DNA of 64,000 nt from Paenibacillus sp. GP183. Its GTDB lineage: Bacteria > Bacillota > Bacilli > Paenibacillales > NBRC-103111. The notes beneath the pieces were generated by a model that saw nothing but the letters and a program-made list of their open reading frames with translations, did not search any database and was not told the DNA's origin. The stretch spans positions 1,984,001 to 2,048,000 of the forward strand of contig NZ_FNSW01000001.1 in NCBI RefSeq assembly GCF_900104695.1, read 5' to 3'. Each line of letters opens with the position of its first letter. The first letter of the stretch is position 1. The position numbers and the translations under genes are program-made. Shown one piece after another: positions 61,308-64,000 of the stretch.

Positions 61308-62888
61308 TTATTTCGATTTCTTCTCAAGATTCTCAAATCGATAGTTGCCAAGAGGAGTCTGCGAGAATCCTGTAATATTTTTTTTCATGATCACAGGATA
61401 TCCCGAGTTATACAGAGTAATCAGCGGCGTTGCGCTTGCATGAATTCCTTGAATCTTCGAATACATTTCTTGTCTCTTGACAGCATCCTGCTGCTTTTTG
61501 GCATCTAATGCCATTTGTATTGCCGTATCATCTTTCCATCCGGTATAGAAAGCTCTCGTCGCATCATTATAAACGACCATACGGTCAACAACTTGTGCCG
61601 GATCAACCATATCACTGCTCCAGCCATTCAGGCACAAATCGTAGTTGAATGATCTTTGCATGGACGACACGGTAGCACTTTCCAATTGTTTGATGGTCAG
61701 GTCGACTCCTATTTTGCTGAAGGAATCTTTCAAAATAACGGATACCTGATTGTTAATGGCATCACCGGAGCGAGTAAGCAATTCAAGCTTAATGCCTCCA
61801 TTTGCGAATCCTGCTTCTGCCAAAAGCGATTTGGCTTTTTCAAGATCTTGTTTGTAAGGGGTAAGATTTTTATCATAGTACATCAAACCGGATGGGAAGA
61901 ATGTCGTGCCCAATGTTCCGTAGCCATTAAGAACCGCATTGACCAAACCTTGCTTATCGATTGCGTAATTTAATGCTTGCCTTACTTTCACATTGTCCAA
62001 TGGTTTTTTTGCAGTGTTAAGTGTAAGGTAATTCACCTGAGCCGCCTGGAAGTTTTGTACGGTATAATCCGGGTTGCTGCTGAGCTCTTTCATCTTATTA
62101 TAAGGAACGAATGTAGCTACATCGATATCGCCCGATTGGAGCTGAAGCATACGGGTATTATCATCAGGAACTACAGTTAATTTTATTTCATCGGTCTTGG
62201 GCAGGCCCTGAACCCTATAATTCGGGTTCTTTTTCAACGAAATGTATTCGCCCTTTACCCACTTGTCAAGCATATAAGGTCCTGTTCCTGCAGGCTTCTG
62301 GCTGAAGCCTTCAACTCCCACTTTTTCAAAATAGGCTTTTGGAAGTACTGCAGCATTGAACATCGCGAGTGCCGCCAACAAGGGAACAAATGGCTGATCA
62401 AGTGTAAGCACTACCGTCTTATCGTCAGGGGCTGCTATTTTGGTGATCGCTTTAAGATTGGAAGTCCAGATGCTTCCCTTTTCATCACGGGCACGAGTAA
62501 GCGAGAAAATCCAATCTTCGCCTTTAACTGCTGTTCCGTCTGAAAATTTAAGGCCATCGAGCAGATGAAAAGTATAAGTCAGTCCGTCTGGGCTTATATC
62601 CCAGCTTTTGGCAAGGTCCGGTTCGATCTTGGTTCCATCATCACTGCTTTTGACAAGTCCGTTCATCAGGAGATTAAGTACCCAAATGTTTGCGTTTTGT
62701 GATTGAGTAACAGGGTCAAGGTTATCCGAATCTACTGGTCGGGCAATTGTTACTTTGGATGGAGCCACGGCACCTCCAGCTGTTTTTGCGGTCCCTCCGC
62801 CATTGTTGCTGCATGCGGCCGTGTAGAAAATCATCGAAAACAAAATTAACATGGCCGTCAATTTCTTGAATCCTGGATTTTTATACAT
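61308..62888 (-). CDS. Oligopeptide-binding lipoprotein (importer 1, SBP3)
   Basis: A 526-residue SBP_bac_5 protein with lipobox YTAAC; GGGGG precedes the ATG. Core: KVTIARPVDSDNLDPVTQSQ, YTFHLLDGLKFSDGTAVKGEDW, KPAGTGPYMLDKW. It is less like SBP1 and SBP2. It is the first gene of the long operon; its promoter overlaps a FadR/GntR-type operator (62973-62983). Confidence 0.92.
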   Translation of the reverse strand: MYKNPGFKKLTAMLILFSMIFYTAACSNNGGGTAKTAGGAVAPSKVTIARPVDSDNLDPVTQSQNANIWVLNLLMNGLVKSSDDGTKIEPDLAKSWDISPDGLTYTFHLLDGLKFSDGTAVKGEDWIFSLTRARDEKGSIWTSNLKAITKIAAPDDKTVVLTLDQPFVPLLAALAMFNAAVLPKAYFEKVGVEGFSQKPAGTGPYMLDKWVKGEYISLKKNPNYRVQGLPKTDEIKLTVVPDDNTRMLQLQSGDIDVATFVPYNKMKELSSNPDYTVQNFQAAQVNYLTLNTAKKPLDNVKVRQALNYAIDKQGLVNAVLNGYGTLGTTFFPSGLMYYDKNLTPYKQDLEKAKSLLAEAGFANGGIKLELLTRSGDAINNQVSVILKDSFSKIGVDLTIKQLESATVSSMQRSFNYDLCLNGWSSDMVDPAQVVDRMVVYNDATRAFYTGWKDDTAIQMALDAKKQQDAVKRQEMYSKIQGIHASATPLITLYNSGYPVIMKKNITGFSQTPLGNYRFENLEKKSK

Positions 62889-62953
62889 TTCTATTCCCCC
62901 TATGAAATGATGCGGTACAAATTCTTACTCGAACATGAATCGCTAGCAATCTC

Positions 62954-62983
62954 ATAACATACAATGTTATCATGGTCCGACCA
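62954..62983 (-). promoter_or_regulatory. GntR-type operator and promoter of the peptide operon
   Basis: TGGTCCGACCA (62973-62983) fits the FadR/FCD-family operator TGGTCnGACCA exactly. On the minus strand a possible promoter, TTGGTC-17-TATGTT, overlaps it. A further inverted repeat ATAACAT-ACA-ATGTTAT lies at 62954-62970. A degenerate copy of the operator, TTGTCAGACCT, is found at 63876-63886 beside the GntR gene. Confidence 0.6.
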
Positions 62984-63121
62984 ATATATTGGATGATTAA
63001 GACTCCAAATATTCGGACAAATTCATTTACAATTAATATACATCATACCTATTTTCTCGTCAATAATAGATATCCCTGATTGTAAAATACATTGTCATTT
63101 TATGTAACAATACATCACATC

Positions 63122-63838
63122 CTAAACATTGAGTTCATTACTCCAAATTTTGACTTCATTTTTCTGAAGATGCTCCAGCATGGCAAGTCGCGCTTCGACC
63201 GCATCTCTATTTTTCAAAGCTTTGACGATTCGTTCATGTTCTTCTTGCGCCTCTAGAATATATCGTTCCGATATTTTTTTGGATTGGTTTTTACCTATTT
63301 TCATAGCTTCGAGGAACTTGGGCGATATCAAATCAAATATCGTTTCGTAAATGGAATTACCGGATGAAATGATAATTAAATAATGGAATCGATAATCTAC
63401 CTCAATTCCGATACCTCCTTTTCGATTCACTTCAATTAATTCCAAATGAGCATTCTCGATCGCTTCCAGCTGTTCTTCATTGGCGCGTTCTGCCGCAAGG
63501 GCGACAGACTCAATCTCAATCCCTCGACGAAATTCCAATATTTCCCGCAGTGTCTGTTCCTCTACGATAAGCTTGCTTGTAATCGGTTCGATAAACGTAC
63601 TGCCCGTTAATTCTTTCAAAATACTGCCAACCCCGGGACGCTTCTCTAAAATCCCTTTCGCGGCAAGGACACTGAGCGCTTCTCTAACGGCTGTTTTACT
63701 AACTTTAAATATTTCAACCAGTTCATTTTCCGAAGGCAATTTATCACCGGGTTTTATATTCTTTTCCTGAATATATCGTATAATCTGGGACACTATTTCT
63801 TCATACAAATTTTTTTTCCTAATAACTTCAAATGCCAA
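63122..63838 (-). CDS. GntR-family regulator with FCD domain (FadR type)
   Basis: A 238-residue regulator from a TTG start at 63838, chosen because GGGAGG lies eight bases upstream. The N-terminal winged helix has KPGDKLPSENELVEIFKVSKTAVREALSVLAAKGILEKRPGVG; the C-terminal FCD domain is all-helical with EFRRGIEIESVALAAERA and FHYLIIISSGNSIYETIFDLISPKFLEAM. FCD regulators release their operator on binding an acid or amino-acid-like ligand. Operator-like sites are present upstream of it and of the adjacent peptide operon. Confidence 0.92.
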   Translation of the reverse strand: MAFEVIRKKNLYEEIVSQIIRYIQEKNIKPGDKLPSENELVEIFKVSKTAVREALSVLAAKGILEKRPGVGSILKELTGSTFIEPITSKLIVEEQTLREILEFRRGIEIESVALAAERANEEQLEAIENAHLELIEVNRKGGIGIEVDYRFHYLIIISSGNSIYETIFDLISPKFLEAMKIGKNQSKKISERYILEAQEEHERIVKALKNRDAVEARLAMLEHLQKNEVKIWSNELNV

Positions 63839-63875
63839 TTTGGTAACCTCCCGCTATCATTTATGGCCGTTAGTA

Positions 63876-63907
63876 TTGTCAGACCTTTTTGTATGATATT
63901 ATCATAC
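63876..63907. promoter_or_regulatory. Operator-like site and perfect palindrome between divergent genes
   Basis: TTGTCAGACCT (63876-63886) matches TGGTCnGACCA at 9 of 11 positions, and next to it GTATGATATTATCATAC (63891-63907) is a perfect palindrome of 17 bases. They lie between the GntR gene and the divergent gene at the window edge and may be the autoregulatory site. Confidence 0.5.
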
Positions 63908-63962
63908 TATCTTTTTGTAAATGCGTGTAGTTTCTGAGTAAATGATTCAGGAGGATCCCAAT

Positions 63963-64000
63963 ATGGAGGGAAATGAAAATTACCAAATCAAACAAGTACC
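63963..64000 (+). CDS. Start of a divergent gene (truncated by window)
   Basis: AGGAGGATCCCA precedes an ATG at 63963; only MEGNENYQIKQV is visible. The gene is divergent from the GntR regulator and may be under its control. Too short to name. Confidence 0.6.
   Translation, partial: MEGNENYQIKQV

Overview
The window looks like a chromosomal segment of a Gram-positive, endospore-forming member of the Bacillales, most like Paenibacillus or a relative. The reasons are the strong AGGAGG-type ribosome binding sites, several TTG/GTG starts fixed by such sites, a CotA-type spore-coat laccase, many lipoprotein ABC binding proteins, OmpR-family two-component systems and a PspA/LiaI-type envelope-stress module. 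This assignment rests on gene content and recognised families; no search was run. I saw no rRNA, tRNA or CRISPR array.

Layout. 1-5.2 kb: end of an SDR gene, then a two-component system divergent from a three-gene flavin unit (FMN-binding protein, ApbE, NqrB/RnfD-like membrane protein). 5.2-12.3 kb: EVE, DinB, WYL, DUF2269 and HxlR genes, a decayed MFS transporter, CotA laccase and a second SDR. 12.3-19.8 kb: a second two-component system, a PepSY protein, then a third two-component system with an HtrA-like protease lacking a PDZ domain and a LiaI-like/PspA pair. The three transcription units of this last block share arrays of TTCAG-like half-sites in 11-bp register, which suggests a single envelope-stress regulon. 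19.8-23.6 kb: an IS1182-family element, a frameshifted kinase gene, an orphan Tat-exported Rieske protein and a 52-residue membrane protein.

23.7-32.2 kb: oxalate decarboxylase with a variant lid, threonine synthase, and a divergent organosulfur locus (flavin monooxygenase, SsuA-like, beta-hydroxyacid dehydrogenase, SsuB, SsuC). Both arms of the SsuA/SsuBC locus appear to have a sigma-A promoter followed by a terminator inside the leader. 32.2-38.2 kb: YiaAB protein, secreted metallophosphoesterase, small genes, and an IS1380-family element inserted in codon 11 of a GNAT gene with a CCTAG duplication; the gene reads perfectly when rejoined.

38.2-45.6 kb (minus strand): a LacI-controlled operon with a polyamine/phosphonate-type ABC importer, a CehA/McbA PHP hydrolase and two unknown proteins. 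45.7-62.9 kb (minus strand): about 17 kb of colinear genes encoding two dipeptide/oligopeptide ABC importers, an extra binding protein, an M42 aminopeptidase, a creatininase-family amidohydrolase, a rhizobial-type asparaginase and a gamma-glutamyltransferase. A GntR/FCD regulator sits at the head, with matching operator-like sites at its own promoter and at the operon promoter. The set reads as a pathway that imports and takes apart small peptides or amides; the substrate is not identifiable here.
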